A stretch of 64,000 nt of DNA, taken from NCBI GenBank assembly GCA_046347155.1, contig JAXMGT010000002.1, positions 310,001 through 374,000 on the forward strand, written 5' to 3'. The notes under the pieces are model-generated. The model was not told the DNA's origin. It did not search any database and worked only from the letters and a program-made list of their open reading frames with translations. Position 1 is the first letter of the stretch; every line of letters starts with the position of its first letter. This DNA is from RPQJ01 sp046347155 (GTDB lineage Bacteria; Pseudomonadota; Gammaproteobacteria; Steroidobacterales; Steroidobacteraceae). Of the stretch, positions 42,766 to 51,001 are shown in pieces. The position numbers and the translations under genes are program-made.

Positions 42766-43878
42766 ATGAGAAGTCGAATCGCAACGATCGCGGCCGTAGC
42801 GGCCGCGGTGTTTATGGGCGTCGCCGCGCACGCGGAGGGCGACACCGGAAGTGCGCCCCCGCCCGGTCCGAACGACGTGCTGAACCGGCCGTCGATGCCT
42901 TCCGAACTCGCCGCGAAGAAGCTCCTGATCGGGATGGCTCGCGCGGGCGACCGCTACATCGCGGTCGGCCCGCGCGGCCACATCGTCGTGACCTCCGACG
43001 GCGGCAAGACCTGGACCCAGGCCCGGGTGCCGGTCAGTTCCGATCTCACGGCCGTGTGGTTCGTGAGCGCGACGCGTGGCTGGGTCGTCGGCCACGACGG
43101 CGTGGTGCTCACGACGGGCGACGGCGGCGCGACCTGGGAAAAGCAACTCGACGGGATTGCCGCCAACCAGATCGTGCTGAAGGACCTCGAGGCCAAGGCG
43201 GCCGCGAATCCCGCGTCCGAGGAATTGCAGCACCTGCTGACCGAAGCGCAGCGCAACGTCGAGATGGGCGCCGACAAGCCGTTCCTCGACGTCTGGTTCG
43301 AGAACGAGACCACCGGTTTCGTGGTCGGCGCGTACAACCTGGTCTTCCACACCGCCGACGGCGGCAAGACGTGGGAATCCTGGTTCGACCGCGTCCCAAA
43401 CCCGCAGTTCATGAGCCTCTACTCCGTGCGTCCGGCTGGCGGCGAGGTGTACGTCTCCGGCGAGCAGGGGAGCTTCTTCCGGCTCGATCGCGCGCAGCAG
43501 CGCTTCGAGGCGCGTCCCGTGCAGTACCAGGGCAGCCTGTTCGGCGTGGTCGACGCCGGCAGCGCAGTGCTCACCTATGGCATCAAGGGCAACGTGTTCC
43601 GCAGCGCGGACGGGGGCGCGACCTGGACGAAGGTCGACAGCCGGCTTGCGGCGACCATCGTCGGCGGCGCGACGCTCGGCCCGGACGCCGCGGTGATTGC
43701 CGATCAGGGCGGGCGGATTGCCGTGACCCGCGACGGCGGGCTGACGTTCGCCGCGGTCGACCTGCCGCAGACGCGCCCACTCACCGGCATCATCGACGCC
43801 GGCGGCGGGAAGTTCGGCCTCACCGGCCCGTTCGGTGCGGCGATCGTCGCTCCGGGAGCGGCGGCGCCCGCTCCCTGA
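42766..43878 (+). CDS. YCF48/BNR-type beta-propeller periplasmic protein
   Basis: The 370-residue exported protein has a signal peptide ending near AHA (23). It has five or more Asp-box or YCF48-like repeats (TSDGGKTW 76-83, GDGGATW 118-124, ADGGKTW 197-203, ADGGATW 281-287, RDGGLTF 322-328), each with the propeller-type spacing. A helical insert of about 35 residues (133-168, LKDLEAKAAANPASEEL onward) interrupts the propeller. The start is the ATG after GGGGGAGACC. It sits 24 bp before the RND transporter and is regularly found between DUF1329 and MMPL genes, so it is likely an adaptor or assembly factor of the same transport system. Photosystem II assembly, the namesake role, does not apply here. 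Confidence 0.85.
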   Translation: MRSRIATIAAVAAAVFMGVAAHAEGDTGSAPPPGPNDVLNRPSMPSELAAKKLLIGMARAGDRYIAVGPRGHIVVTSDGGKTWTQARVPVSSDLTAVWFVSATRGWVVGHDGVVLTTGDGGATWEKQLDGIAANQIVLKDLEAKAAANPASEELQHLLTEAQRNVEMGADKPFLDVWFENETTGFVVGAYNLVFHTADGGKTWESWFDRVPNPQFMSLYSVRPAGGEVYVSGEQGSFFRLDRAQQRFEARPVQYQGSLFGVVDAGSAVLTYGIKGNVFRSADGGATWTKVDSRLAATIVGGATLGPDAAVIADQGGRIAVTRDGGLTFAAVDLPQTRPLTGIIDAGGGKFGLTGPFGAAIVAPGAAAPAP

Positions 43879-43902
43879 CCCAAGCCTCAGCAGGACACCA
43901 CG

Positions 43903-46323
43903 ATGGCAGCTCCCACGTCCAACATCGAAGCGATGCCGGTCGTCCGCGACCTGAAGGACTTCGACCTCAACTCCGGAATCCTGCTCGAGCGGCTGATCTT
44001 CAATCACCGCGTGTTCGTGATGCTGGCCTGCCTCACCGTGACGCTGGTGCTCGGCTGGCAGGCGGCCCACATCGGCCTGAACGCCAGCTACGAGCGGATG
44101 CTCCCGTACAAGCATCCGTACATCCAGAATTTCGCGGCGAACGCGAAGCAGTTGCGCGGCCTCGGCAACACGCTCCGGATCGTGGTCGAGAACACCCAGG
44201 GCGACATCTTCGACCCCGCCTACCTCGACACGCTGAAGAAGGTCAACGACGAGCTGTTCCTGACGCCCGGCGTGGACCGCGCCTGGGTCAAGTCGATCTG
44301 GATGCCGGTGGTCCGCTACAACGAAGTCACCGAGGAGGGCTTCGCCGGCGGACCGGTGATGCCGGACACCTACGACGGGTCGAAGGAACAGGTCGAGCAG
44401 CTGCGCCAGAACATCATGAAGGCCGGGCTCGTCGGCAGCCTCGTGTCGAACGACTTCAAGTCCGCGATGATCGTCGTGCCGCTCCTGTCGGTGGACCCGG
44501 ACACCGGCCAGAAGATCGACTACTGGGCGCTGTCCCGCGCGATCGAGAAGAACGTCCGCGACGCGTACGAGAAGCCGGACGGCAAGTACAAGATCCGCGT
44601 GATCGGTTTCGCGAAGCTGATCGGCTCGCTGCTCGACGGCATCCTTCAGGTGATGATGTATTTCGGCGCCGCGATCCTGATCGCCGCCGCGATCCTGTTC
44701 TCGTTCACCCGCTGCGTGCGCAGCACGTTCGTCGTGCTGCTCTGCTCGCTGATCGCGGTGATCTGGCAGGTCGGCATCCTGAACCTGCTCGGGCTCGGGC
44801 TGACGCCGTTCTCGGTGCTGGTGCCGTTCCTGATCTTCGCGATCGGCGTCTCGCACGGCGCGCAGAAGATGAACGGCATCCAGCAGGACGTCGGCCGCGG
44901 CACCGTGGGACTGGTCGCCGCGCGCTACACGTTCCGCCGGCTCTTTGTCGCCGGCGTCACGGCGCTGCTGAACGGCGCGGCCGGCTTCGCGGTGCTGCTG
45001 CTGATCCCGATCCCGGCGATCATGGAGCTGGCGATCGCCGCCACGATCGGCGTGTGTGTGCTGCTGTTCACGAACCTGGTCCTGCTGCCGGTGATCCTGT
45101 CGGTGACCGGCGTGAGCAAGAAGGCTGCCATGCGCAGCCTGAAGCAGGAGGAGCAGGGCGTCGGCACGACCGGCGTGTGGTCCTTCTTCAATCACTTCGC
45201 GACCAGCCGCGCGTGGGCGGGAACGGCGATCGCCATTGCGCTCGCGATGGGCGTCGGCGGCCACCTCGTCGCGCGGCACCTGCAGATCGGCGACCTCGAC
45301 CCGGGCGCCCCGGAGCTCCGGCCGAAGTCGCGGTACAACATCGACAACGCCTACATCACCTCGCACTTCTCGCTGTCGTCGGACGTGTTCGCGGTGATCG
45401 TCAAGACGCCACCCGAGTCGTGCACCCGCTACGCGACGCTGCAGCAGGCGGACCGGCTGGCGTGGCAGCTCCAGCAGCTGCCGCAGGTGCAGGCCACGAT
45501 TTCGCTGGCCGACATCGTGAAGCAGGTGACCGCGGCGACGTACGAGGGCTCGCCGAAGTGGTACACGCTGTCGCGCAACCAGGACGTCCTGAACTACGGC
45601 GCGCAGCAGGCGATCCAGAACACGCCGGACCTGACGAACGCCGAGTGCTCCGTGATGCCGGTGATCGCGTTCCTGACCGATCACAAGGCCGCGACGCTCG
45701 ACGCGGTGTCGTCGACGGTCGAGAAGTTCATCGCCGACAACCCGGTCGCCGACGTGGAACTGCTGCCCGCGGCCGGCTCCGCCGGCATCGAGGCCGCGGT
45801 CAACCAGGAAGTGCGCAGCGCCTGGCTCAAGATGCTGATGTACATCTACGGCGCCGTGTCGATCCTGTGCCTGATCGCGTTCCGCTCGTGGCGCGCGGTG
45901 CTCGTCGCGCTGCTGCCGCTGGCGCTGACCTCGACGCTGTGCGAGGCCCTGATGGTCGTGCTCGGCATCGGCGTCAAGGTGGCGACGCTGCCGGTGATCG
46001 CGCTCGGCGTCGGCATTGGCGTGGATTACGCGCTCTACCTGCTGTCGGTGCAGTTGAACGGCCAGCGCACGGGCATGGCGCTGCCGGACGCCTACCGTGC
46101 GGCGCTCGCGTTCACGGGCCGCATCGTCGCGCTGGTGGGCTTCACGCTCGCCGCAGGCGTAATCACCTGGGCCTGGTCGCCGATCAAGTTCCAGGCCGAC
46201 ATGGGCGTGCTGCTGGCCTTCATGTTCCTCTGGAACATGCTCGGTGCGCTGATCCTGATTCCGGCGCTGTCCAACTTTCTGCTGCCGACCTCGGCGGTGC
46301 ACAAGAGGGCGGCGACGGGCTGA
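43903..46323 (+). CDS. RND-superfamily MMPL-type transporter
   Basis: The 806-residue inner-membrane transporter has two repeats: one TM near 38-56, a periplasmic loop (60-240), then a block of five TMs (about 250-405). A second TM (about 437-455), a second loop and a final five-TM block (about 640-795) follow. The loops are shorter than in AcrB-type pumps, as in MMPL/HpnN-like lipid exporters. GVGIGVDYALYLL in the second block is the RND motif with the proton-relay Asp. No membrane-fusion (HlyD-like) or TolC gene is adjacent; DUF1302, DUF1329 and the propeller protein take the other places. Probable function: proton-driven movement of a lipid or hydrophobic compound between the inner membrane and the periplasmic carrier (direction unknown). 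Confidence 0.92.
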   Translation: MAAPTSNIEAMPVVRDLKDFDLNSGILLERLIFNHRVFVMLACLTVTLVLGWQAAHIGLNASYERMLPYKHPYIQNFAANAKQLRGLGNTLRIVVENTQGDIFDPAYLDTLKKVNDELFLTPGVDRAWVKSIWMPVVRYNEVTEEGFAGGPVMPDTYDGSKEQVEQLRQNIMKAGLVGSLVSNDFKSAMIVVPLLSVDPDTGQKIDYWALSRAIEKNVRDAYEKPDGKYKIRVIGFAKLIGSLLDGILQVMMYFGAAILIAAAILFSFTRCVRSTFVVLLCSLIAVIWQVGILNLLGLGLTPFSVLVPFLIFAIGVSHGAQKMNGIQQDVGRGTVGLVAARYTFRRLFVAGVTALLNGAAGFAVLLLIPIPAIMELAIAATIGVCVLLFTNLVLLPVILSVTGVSKKAAMRSLKQEEQGVGTTGVWSFFNHFATSRAWAGTAIAIALAMGVGGHLVARHLQIGDLDPGAPELRPKSRYNIDNAYITSHFSLSSDVFAVIVKTPPESCTRYATLQQADRLAWQLQQLPQVQATISLADIVKQVTAATYEGSPKWYTLSRNQDVLNYGAQQAIQNTPDLTNAECSVMPVIAFLTDHKAATLDAVSSTVEKFIADNPVADVELLPAAGSAGIEAAVNQEVRSAWLKMLMYIYGAVSILCLIAFRSWRAVLVALLPLALTSTLCEALMVVLGIGVKVATLPVIALGVGIGVDYALYLLSVQLNGQRTGMALPDAYRAALAFTGRIVALVGFTLAAGVITWAWSPIKFQADMGVLLAFMFLWNMLGALILIPALSNFLLPTSAVHKRAATG

Positions 46324-46329
46324 ACCATC

Positions 46330-46351
46330 GCGGGCGCCCTCGGGCGCCCGC
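46330..46351 (+). terminator. First hairpin after the RND gene
   Basis: GCGGGCGCC and GGCGCCCGC form a 9-bp stem with a CTCG loop, 7 bp after the stop codon, without a T-run. It probably acts together with the stronger terminator 75 bp further on. Confidence 0.45.
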
Positions 46352-46423
46352 CGTTGGGGGAGTGGGGGGCGACAACGAAAAGAATCGCCGCACGAGCGAC
46401 GACGTGGAAACTGGCGCGTTGGG

Positions 46424-46464
46424 GGGTGCCTGCCGCGAGCGATCGCCAGGCACCCGTTTTTTTT
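46424..46464 (+). terminator. Strong intrinsic terminator of the DUF1302-RND operon
   Basis: GGGTGCCTG (46424-46432) pairs with CAGGCACCC (46447-46455) and is followed by G and eight T. This is the clearest rho-independent terminator in the window. It ends the plus-strand transporter operon just before the converging TetR gene. Confidence 0.85.
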
Positions 46465-46473
46465 GCGCCGCCG

Positions 46474-47208
46474 TCAGGCGTCGAACGGCGGTTCCGGCTC
46501 GAGCGGAGGCAGGGCGCGCCGGGCGATCCGGCGCGCGTCGGCGTCGGGCACGCCGAGGAAGCGCAGCACCGCGAGCGCCACGCGCTCGGGCAGGGCCCTG
46601 CCGGGCAGGCCGAGCCGGCGCCTCAACTCCGCCGGCAGCGTGCCGGCCGCGCCCGTGCGATGCTGGACGTGGACCGAGATCGCCGTGAGCGTCGTGCCGG
46701 CGACCGCGAGCAGCGCGACGAGTTCGTCGTCCCCGGTGAACCGGCCGCTGTCCTGTCCGCGCCGGATGTCGCGCAGCAGCCGGAGCCCGAGCCCGCGCTG
46801 CAGCATCCGTTCGGACAGCGCCTCCCGGATCAGGAACCGCGCCCAGGTGTCGTCCTGTTCCGCCCGGCGCAGCGTGTGGCGCACCGACGCGGCCATGACC
46901 TCGGCCGGGTCCTCGACGCCTGCGAGCGCGCGGTCGAGCGCGTCCGCGTAGCCCTCGAACACGTGTTCGACGAGCGCGTCGTGGATCGCGTCCTTCGACT
47001 CGAAGTGGTTGTAGAACGAACCGAACCCGACGTCGGCCGCCTCGGTGATCTCGTTCACCGCGACGCCGTCCATGCCGCGCCGGGCCATCAGCTCGAACGC
47101 GGCCCGCAGCAGTTTTCCGCGGGTCTCGCGCCGGCGCCGCGACCCCCGCGCCTCGCGGGTCGGGGCCGGGTCCGGCGTCGGGCGGGCGGCGGCGGGTCTG
47201 CGCGGCAT
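46474..47208 (-). CDS. TetR-family transcriptional repressor
   Basis: The 244-residue TetR regulator has its helix-turn-helix domain at about 28-72, including AAFELMARRGMDGVAVNEI and the recognition part GFGSFYNHFESKDAI. The C-terminal ligand domain is helical. The start is placed at MPRRP because GGAG lies 9 nt upstream. An upstream in-frame ATG at 47247 has no RBS and would begin 1 bp from the operator. A perfect inverted repeat sits in the 114 bp between it and the divergent FAD monooxygenase, fitting autoregulation plus control of the catabolic operon. The inducer is probably a pathway substrate or CoA-type product; it cannot be deduced. Confidence 0.9.
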   Translation of the reverse strand: MPRRPAAARPTPDPAPTREARGSRRRRETRGKLLRAAFELMARRGMDGVAVNEITEAADVGFGSFYNHFESKDAIHDALVEHVFEGYADALDRALAGVEDPAEVMAASVRHTLRRAEQDDTWARFLIREALSERMLQRGLGLRLLRDIRRGQDSGRFTGDDELVALLAVAGTTLTAISVHVQHRTGAAGTLPAELRRRLGLPGRALPERVALAVLRFLGVPDADARRIARRALPPLEPEPPFDA

Positions 47209-47248
47209 CGGGACATTCTCCGCGAGTACTTGCATAAGATCAATCATA

Positions 47249-47266
47249 ACTGATATTTTTATCAGT
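47249..47266. promoter_or_regulatory. Putative TetR operator in a divergent promoter
   Basis: ACTGATA (47249-47255) and TATCAGT (47260-47266) form a perfect 7-4-7 inverted repeat in the tetR/monooxygenase gap. On the minus strand it lies just upstream of a TATGAT -10, with TCGTTA 17 bp further as a weak -35. On the plus strand a TTGCAT (47230-47235) and TATTTT pair, spaced 18 bp, overlaps it. A repressor bound here would block both promoters. Confidence 0.65.
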
Positions 47267-47322
47267 AACGATTCGACGATCGGCCGGGAACCCCCCCGGC
47301 GACGTCATCCCCGGGGTGGAGC

Positions 47323-48936
47323 ATGGATCCGGTTCCGACACGCGTGGACGTGCTGGTGGTGGGCTACGGGCCGGTCGGTGCGGCGCTCGCCGCGCTGCTC
47401 GGCGGCTACGGCGTCCGCACGCTCGTCGTGGACCGGGCGCCCGACGTGCTGCAGATGCCCCGCGCGATCGCGCTCGACAACGAGGCGCTGCGCATCCTGC
47501 AGATGGCGGGGCTCGGCGAGGGCACGTTCGCGGTCCGTGCGATCCCGCGCGTGCGCTACCACTCGCCGTACGCGGGCGAGTTCGCGCAGGTGAACACCGC
47601 CGGCTGCCTCGACGGGCACCCGCGGCTCGTGACGTTCTACCAGCCGGAGCTCGAGCGTGCGCTCCGCGCGCGGGTCGCGTCGCTGCCGTCCGTCGCGACA
47701 GCGACGGGCGTCGAGATGACGGGATTCCGCGACACCGGCGCGGCGGTCGTCGTCACGCTCAGGACGCCGGACGGCGGGGTCCACGAGGTCGAGGCCGCGT
47801 ACCTGGTGGGCGCCGACGGCGCCGCCTCCGGCATCCGCAAGGCGATCGGCCAGGACTTCTCGGGGCAGACGTATCCGGAAGAGTGGCTGATCGTGGACGC
47901 CGAGCGTCCGAACGCGGGCTTCGACGAGATCGAATTCGTCTGCGACCCGCGACGCCCGACGCCGCACATGCCCGCGCCGGGTGACCGCGAGCGCTGGGAA
48001 TTCATGCTGCACCCGGGTGAGGACCGCGAGGCGATGGAACGTCCGGAGACCGTCCGCGAGCTGCTGGCGCCCTACGGCGACGTCGCCGCGATGAAGGTCG
48101 AGCGCCGGGCCGTATACCGCTTCCACGCACGCACCTGCGAACGCTTCCTCCGCGGGCGCGTGGTGCTCGCGGGCGACGCGGCCCACGTCACGCCGCCGTT
48201 CGTCGGGCAGGGCCTCGTCGCCGGCCTGCGCGACGCCGCGAACCTCGCCTGGAAGCTCGCGTGGATCGTGCGCGGCGCAGCGAGCCCGGCCGTGCTCGAG
48301 TCCTACGACACCGAGCGCCGTCCGCACGCGCGGGCGATGATCGACCTGGCGCGATTCATGGGACACCTGATCATGCCGCGCAGTCGCCTGAAGGCACTGC
48401 TCGTGCACGGCACCGTCCGGGCGCTCCGGCTGCTGCCGTGGGCGCGCAGCTGGTTCGACGACCTCAGGATCAAGCCGGAGAACGCGTTCCGTCGAGGACT
48501 CGTCGCGCCCGGCACCCCCGGGGCGGGTCGCTGGTTCCCCCAGGGCCTGCTGCGCACCGGCCAGGGCGAGCTGCGACTCGCCGACGACGTCTTCGGTGCC
48601 CGGTTCGTCCTCGTCGGCGCCGGCGTGGACCCGGCCCGTCACCTCGACGCGGCGACGCTCGGCGCCTGGACCGCGGCCGGCGGCGCGACGCTGCGGCTCG
48701 AGCCGCGCGGCGGCGCCCGGGACGGCGACGCCTGCGAGGACCTGACCGGCGTGATGGTGCCCGGTGCGCTCGCGGTCGGCCGTGTCGCCGTGCTGCGCCC
48801 GGACCGGACGATCATGCACACGGGTTCCGCGGCCGACGCGGAACGCCTCGTTCGCGAATGTCTCGCTTTGCTCGCGGCCGGCGGCGACTCGCCGCGGACC
48901 GCAACACCCACCCGCATGGAGCCCGCCCGATCATGA
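47323..48936 (+). CDS. FAD-dependent aromatic hydroxylase (MhpA-like)
   Basis: The 537-residue group A flavoprotein monooxygenase resembles MhpA (3-(3-hydroxyphenyl)propionate hydroxylase) and related phenol-type hydroxylases. The Rossmann motif VVGYGPVG is at 12-19, the NADPH/FAD motif YLVGADGA in the middle, and the flavin-ribityl motif LAGDAAHVTPPFVGQGL has Asp285. A C-terminal thioredoxin-like domain (from about 400) completes the usual architecture. It is the first gene of a plus-strand operon under the TetR regulator, and its TGA overlaps the next ATG (ATGA). It is predicted to add an ortho hydroxyl to a phenolic substrate, making a catechol for the downstream dioxygenase. Confidence 0.9.
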   Translation: MDPVPTRVDVLVVGYGPVGAALAALLGGYGVRTLVVDRAPDVLQMPRAIALDNEALRILQMAGLGEGTFAVRAIPRVRYHSPYAGEFAQVNTAGCLDGHPRLVTFYQPELERALRARVASLPSVATATGVEMTGFRDTGAAVVVTLRTPDGGVHEVEAAYLVGADGAASGIRKAIGQDFSGQTYPEEWLIVDAERPNAGFDEIEFVCDPRRPTPHMPAPGDRERWEFMLHPGEDREAMERPETVRELLAPYGDVAAMKVERRAVYRFHARTCERFLRGRVVLAGDAAHVTPPFVGQGLVAGLRDAANLAWKLAWIVRGAASPAVLESYDTERRPHARAMIDLARFMGHLIMPRSRLKALLVHGTVRALRLLPWARSWFDDLRIKPENAFRRGLVAPGTPGAGRWFPQGLLRTGQGELRLADDVFGARFVLVGAGVDPARHLDAATLGAWTAAGGATLRLEPRGGARDGDACEDLTGVMVPGALAVGRVAVLRPDRTIMHTGSAADAERLVRECLALLAAGGDSPRTATPTRMEPARS

Positions 48937-50012
48937 CGACGCTCACGACGCCCGAGCCCGCGCGCCACCCGTCTCCCACCGTCAAGGCGACACGCCTCGC
49001 CTACCTGCTCTGGGAGCGTCCTGACCTCGACAGCGCCGAGGCCTTCCTCGCGGCCTTCGGACTCTCGGTCGGCCACCGGGCCGAGGACGCGCTGTACCTG
49101 CGCGGGACCGCCGCGGCGCCCTACTGCTACGTGGTCCGGCGCGCCGCCGCGCCGCGATTCGTCGGCTTCGCGCTCGAGGTCGCGAGCCGAGACGACCTCG
49201 CGACGCTGTCGGCCCGCGTGCCGGGCGCGGGCCCGGTCGAGCCGCTCGCCGGTCCCTGCGGCGGCGAGGTGGTGCGGATGACCGACCCGTCGGGCTTCGT
49301 CATCGAAGCCGTGCACGGGCAGCGCGCCTGGCCGGCGCTCGAACGGCGCGGCGCCATCGTCGAGTGGAACACGGCCGACGCGACGCCGCGCGTGGACGCG
49401 ACGCAGCGCGTGCCGATCGCGCCGCCCGAGGTCATCAAGCTCGGCCACGTCGTGCTCGAGCTCGTCGACTTCCAGGCGACCTGCGGCTGGTACACGCGGC
49501 ACTTCGGCTTCATCCCGAGCGACGTGCAGGTGCTCCCGGACGGTTCGCCGCTCGTGACGTTCATGCGGCTCGACCTCGGCGACGAGCCCGCCGACCACCA
49601 CACGCTCGCGCTCGCGCAGGGGCTGCTCGTCGGCTACAGCCACAGCGCCTACGAACTCGTGGACGCGGACGCCGTCGGCATGGGGCACCGGGTGCTCCGC
49701 GAACGTGGCCACCGCCACTCGTGGGGCATCGGCCGCCACCTCCACGGCAGCCAGGTGTTCGATTACTGGAAGGACCCGTGGGGCGACAAGCACGAGCACT
49801 ACAGCGACGGCGACGTGTTCACCGCCGCGGTGCCGACCGGTGTCTCCGAGGTGACCCGCGACTCGATGGCGCAGTGGGGGCCGCCGCTGCCGGCGGACTT
49901 CGCCCGCCCGCGACTCGGACCGGCGGCGATCCTGAAGATCATCGGCAACCTGCGCCGCAGCCCCGACCTGACGCTCGCCAAGGTTCGCCGGATGGCGAGC
50001 CTGCTCGGCTGA
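48933..50012 (+). CDS. Extradiol-type ring-cleavage dioxygenase (two VOC domains)
   Basis: The 359-residue protein has two vicinal-oxygen-chelate domains (about 20-135 and 168-295), the BphC-like type I extradiol dioxygenase layout. The C-terminal domain keeps a plausible Fe(II) triad, His172 (LGHVVLEL), His237 (YSHSAYEL) and Glu288 (KHEHYSDGD), plus His271 in HLHGSQVFDYWKDPWG near the substrate. The N-terminal domain lacks metal ligands, as expected. The start ATG overlaps the hydroxylase stop. The predicted role is meta-cleavage of a catechol to a dienol carboxylate. It is longer at the C-terminus than BphC (about 60 residues, SMAQWGPPLPADF onward). Substrate unknown. Confidence 0.85.
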   Translation: MTTLTTPEPARHPSPTVKATRLAYLLWERPDLDSAEAFLAAFGLSVGHRAEDALYLRGTAAAPYCYVVRRAAAPRFVGFALEVASRDDLATLSARVPGAGPVEPLAGPCGGEVVRMTDPSGFVIEAVHGQRAWPALERRGAIVEWNTADATPRVDATQRVPIAPPEVIKLGHVVLELVDFQATCGWYTRHFGFIPSDVQVLPDGSPLVTFMRLDLGDEPADHHTLALAQGLLVGYSHSAYELVDADAVGMGHRVLRERGHRHSWGIGRHLHGSQVFDYWKDPWGDKHEHYSDGDVFTAAVPTGVSEVTRDSMAQWGPPLPADFARPRLGPAAILKIIGNLRRSPDLTLAKVRRMASLLG

Positions 50013-50044
50013 CGCAACCAACGACTCCCGGGAGGATCCGGACC

Positions 50045-51001
50045 ATGGCACTCAACGTATTGCACTACGAACTCGCGGGCCGCACCGGCTGGGGCGTGCT
50101 CCGCGGCGACCGCATCACGCCCGTCCCGGGCGAGTTCCGGACCACCGGCGAGTTCGTCGCCGGGAACACCGTCGCCGCGCTCGCGGCGCTCTCGGGAGGC
50201 GAGGTCGCGCTCGCCGACGTCCGCGTGCTGTCGCCCGTGACGCGAAACCAGCAGTTCGTGTGCCAGGGCGCGAACTACCGCCAGCACATGATCGAGTCCG
50301 GGATGGACCCCGACGCGAAGGACTTCAACATGATCTTCACGAAGGCGCCGGGCTGCATCGTGCCGGCGTCCAGCGACGTCGTGAAGCCGCGGCGCGTGAA
50401 GCTGCTCGACTACGAGATCGAGCTCGGGCTCGTGATGCGCCGGGCGATCACCGCGCCGTGCGAGGTCACGACCGCGAACCTGCACGAGTACGTCGCCGGC
50501 CTCGTGATCGTGAACGACTACTCGGCGCGCGACGTGCAGATCCCGCAGATGCAGTTCTACAAGGGCAAGAGCTTCCGGACCTTCGGGCCGGTCGGTCCGT
50601 GGCTCTGCCTGCTCGAGCCGGCCGACGTGGCGAAGCTCGGTGCGCTGCGCCTGACGCTCACCGTGAACGGCGAGGTGCGGCAGGACGACTCGACGGCGAA
50701 CCTGGTGTTCGGGCCGGCCGAGACGCTGACCGAGCTCTCGGGGGTCCACGATCTTGCACCGGGCGACCTGATCGCGACCGGGACGCCGGCCGGCTGCGCG
50801 CTCTCGATCCCGAAGCCGGTGGTGCTCCGGATCGTGAGCCTGTTCGGCGACGCAGTCCGCTGGCGGATGTTCGGCAACGTGCAGGCGAAGCGCACGCAGT
50901 ACCTGAAGGCCGGCGACGTCGTCGAATCGCGCATCCGCTCGGCGGACGGGTCCATCGACCTGGGCGTGCAGCGGAACCGCGTGGTCGAGGAGGCTGCGTG
51001 A
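50045..51001 (+). CDS. Fumarylacetoacetate hydrolase-family protein
   Basis: The 318-residue FAH-fold enzyme has an RBS (GGGAGG) 9 nt before its ATG. Family residues visible are FVCQGANYRQHMIESG, metal-binding Glu residues in LLDYEIELGLVM, NDYSARDVQIPQ, KGKSFRTFGPVGPWL and the C-terminal ATGTPAG. FAH-fold proteins in meta-cleavage pathways act as hydratases, decarboxylases, isomerases or C-C hydrolases on ring-cleavage products, which is the likely job directly after the dioxygenase. Which of these reactions it performs cannot be told from sequence alone. Its stop overlaps the next gene's GTG start. Confidence 0.9.
   Translation: MALNVLHYELAGRTGWGVLRGDRITPVPGEFRTTGEFVAGNTVAALAALSGGEVALADVRVLSPVTRNQQFVCQGANYRQHMIESGMDPDAKDFNMIFTKAPGCIVPASSDVVKPRRVKLLDYEIELGLVMRRAITAPCEVTTANLHEYVAGLVIVNDYSARDVQIPQMQFYKGKSFRTFGPVGPWLCLLEPADVAKLGALRLTLTVNGEVRQDDSTANLVFGPAETLTELSGVHDLAPGDLIATGTPAGCALSIPKPVVLRIVSLFGDAVRWRMFGNVQAKRTQYLKAGDVVESRIRSADGSIDLGVQRNRVVEEAA

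Noticed and set aside
42766..43878. Photosystem II assembly factor (Ycf48) function
   Set aside because: No photosynthesis genes; only the propeller repeat is shared with Ycf48.
42238..46302. A 1354-codon minus-strand open frame across the DUF1329, propeller and RND genes
   Set aside because: Low-complexity His/Arg/Glu/Asp-rich translation typical of antisense frames; the plus strand carries three well-formed genes.
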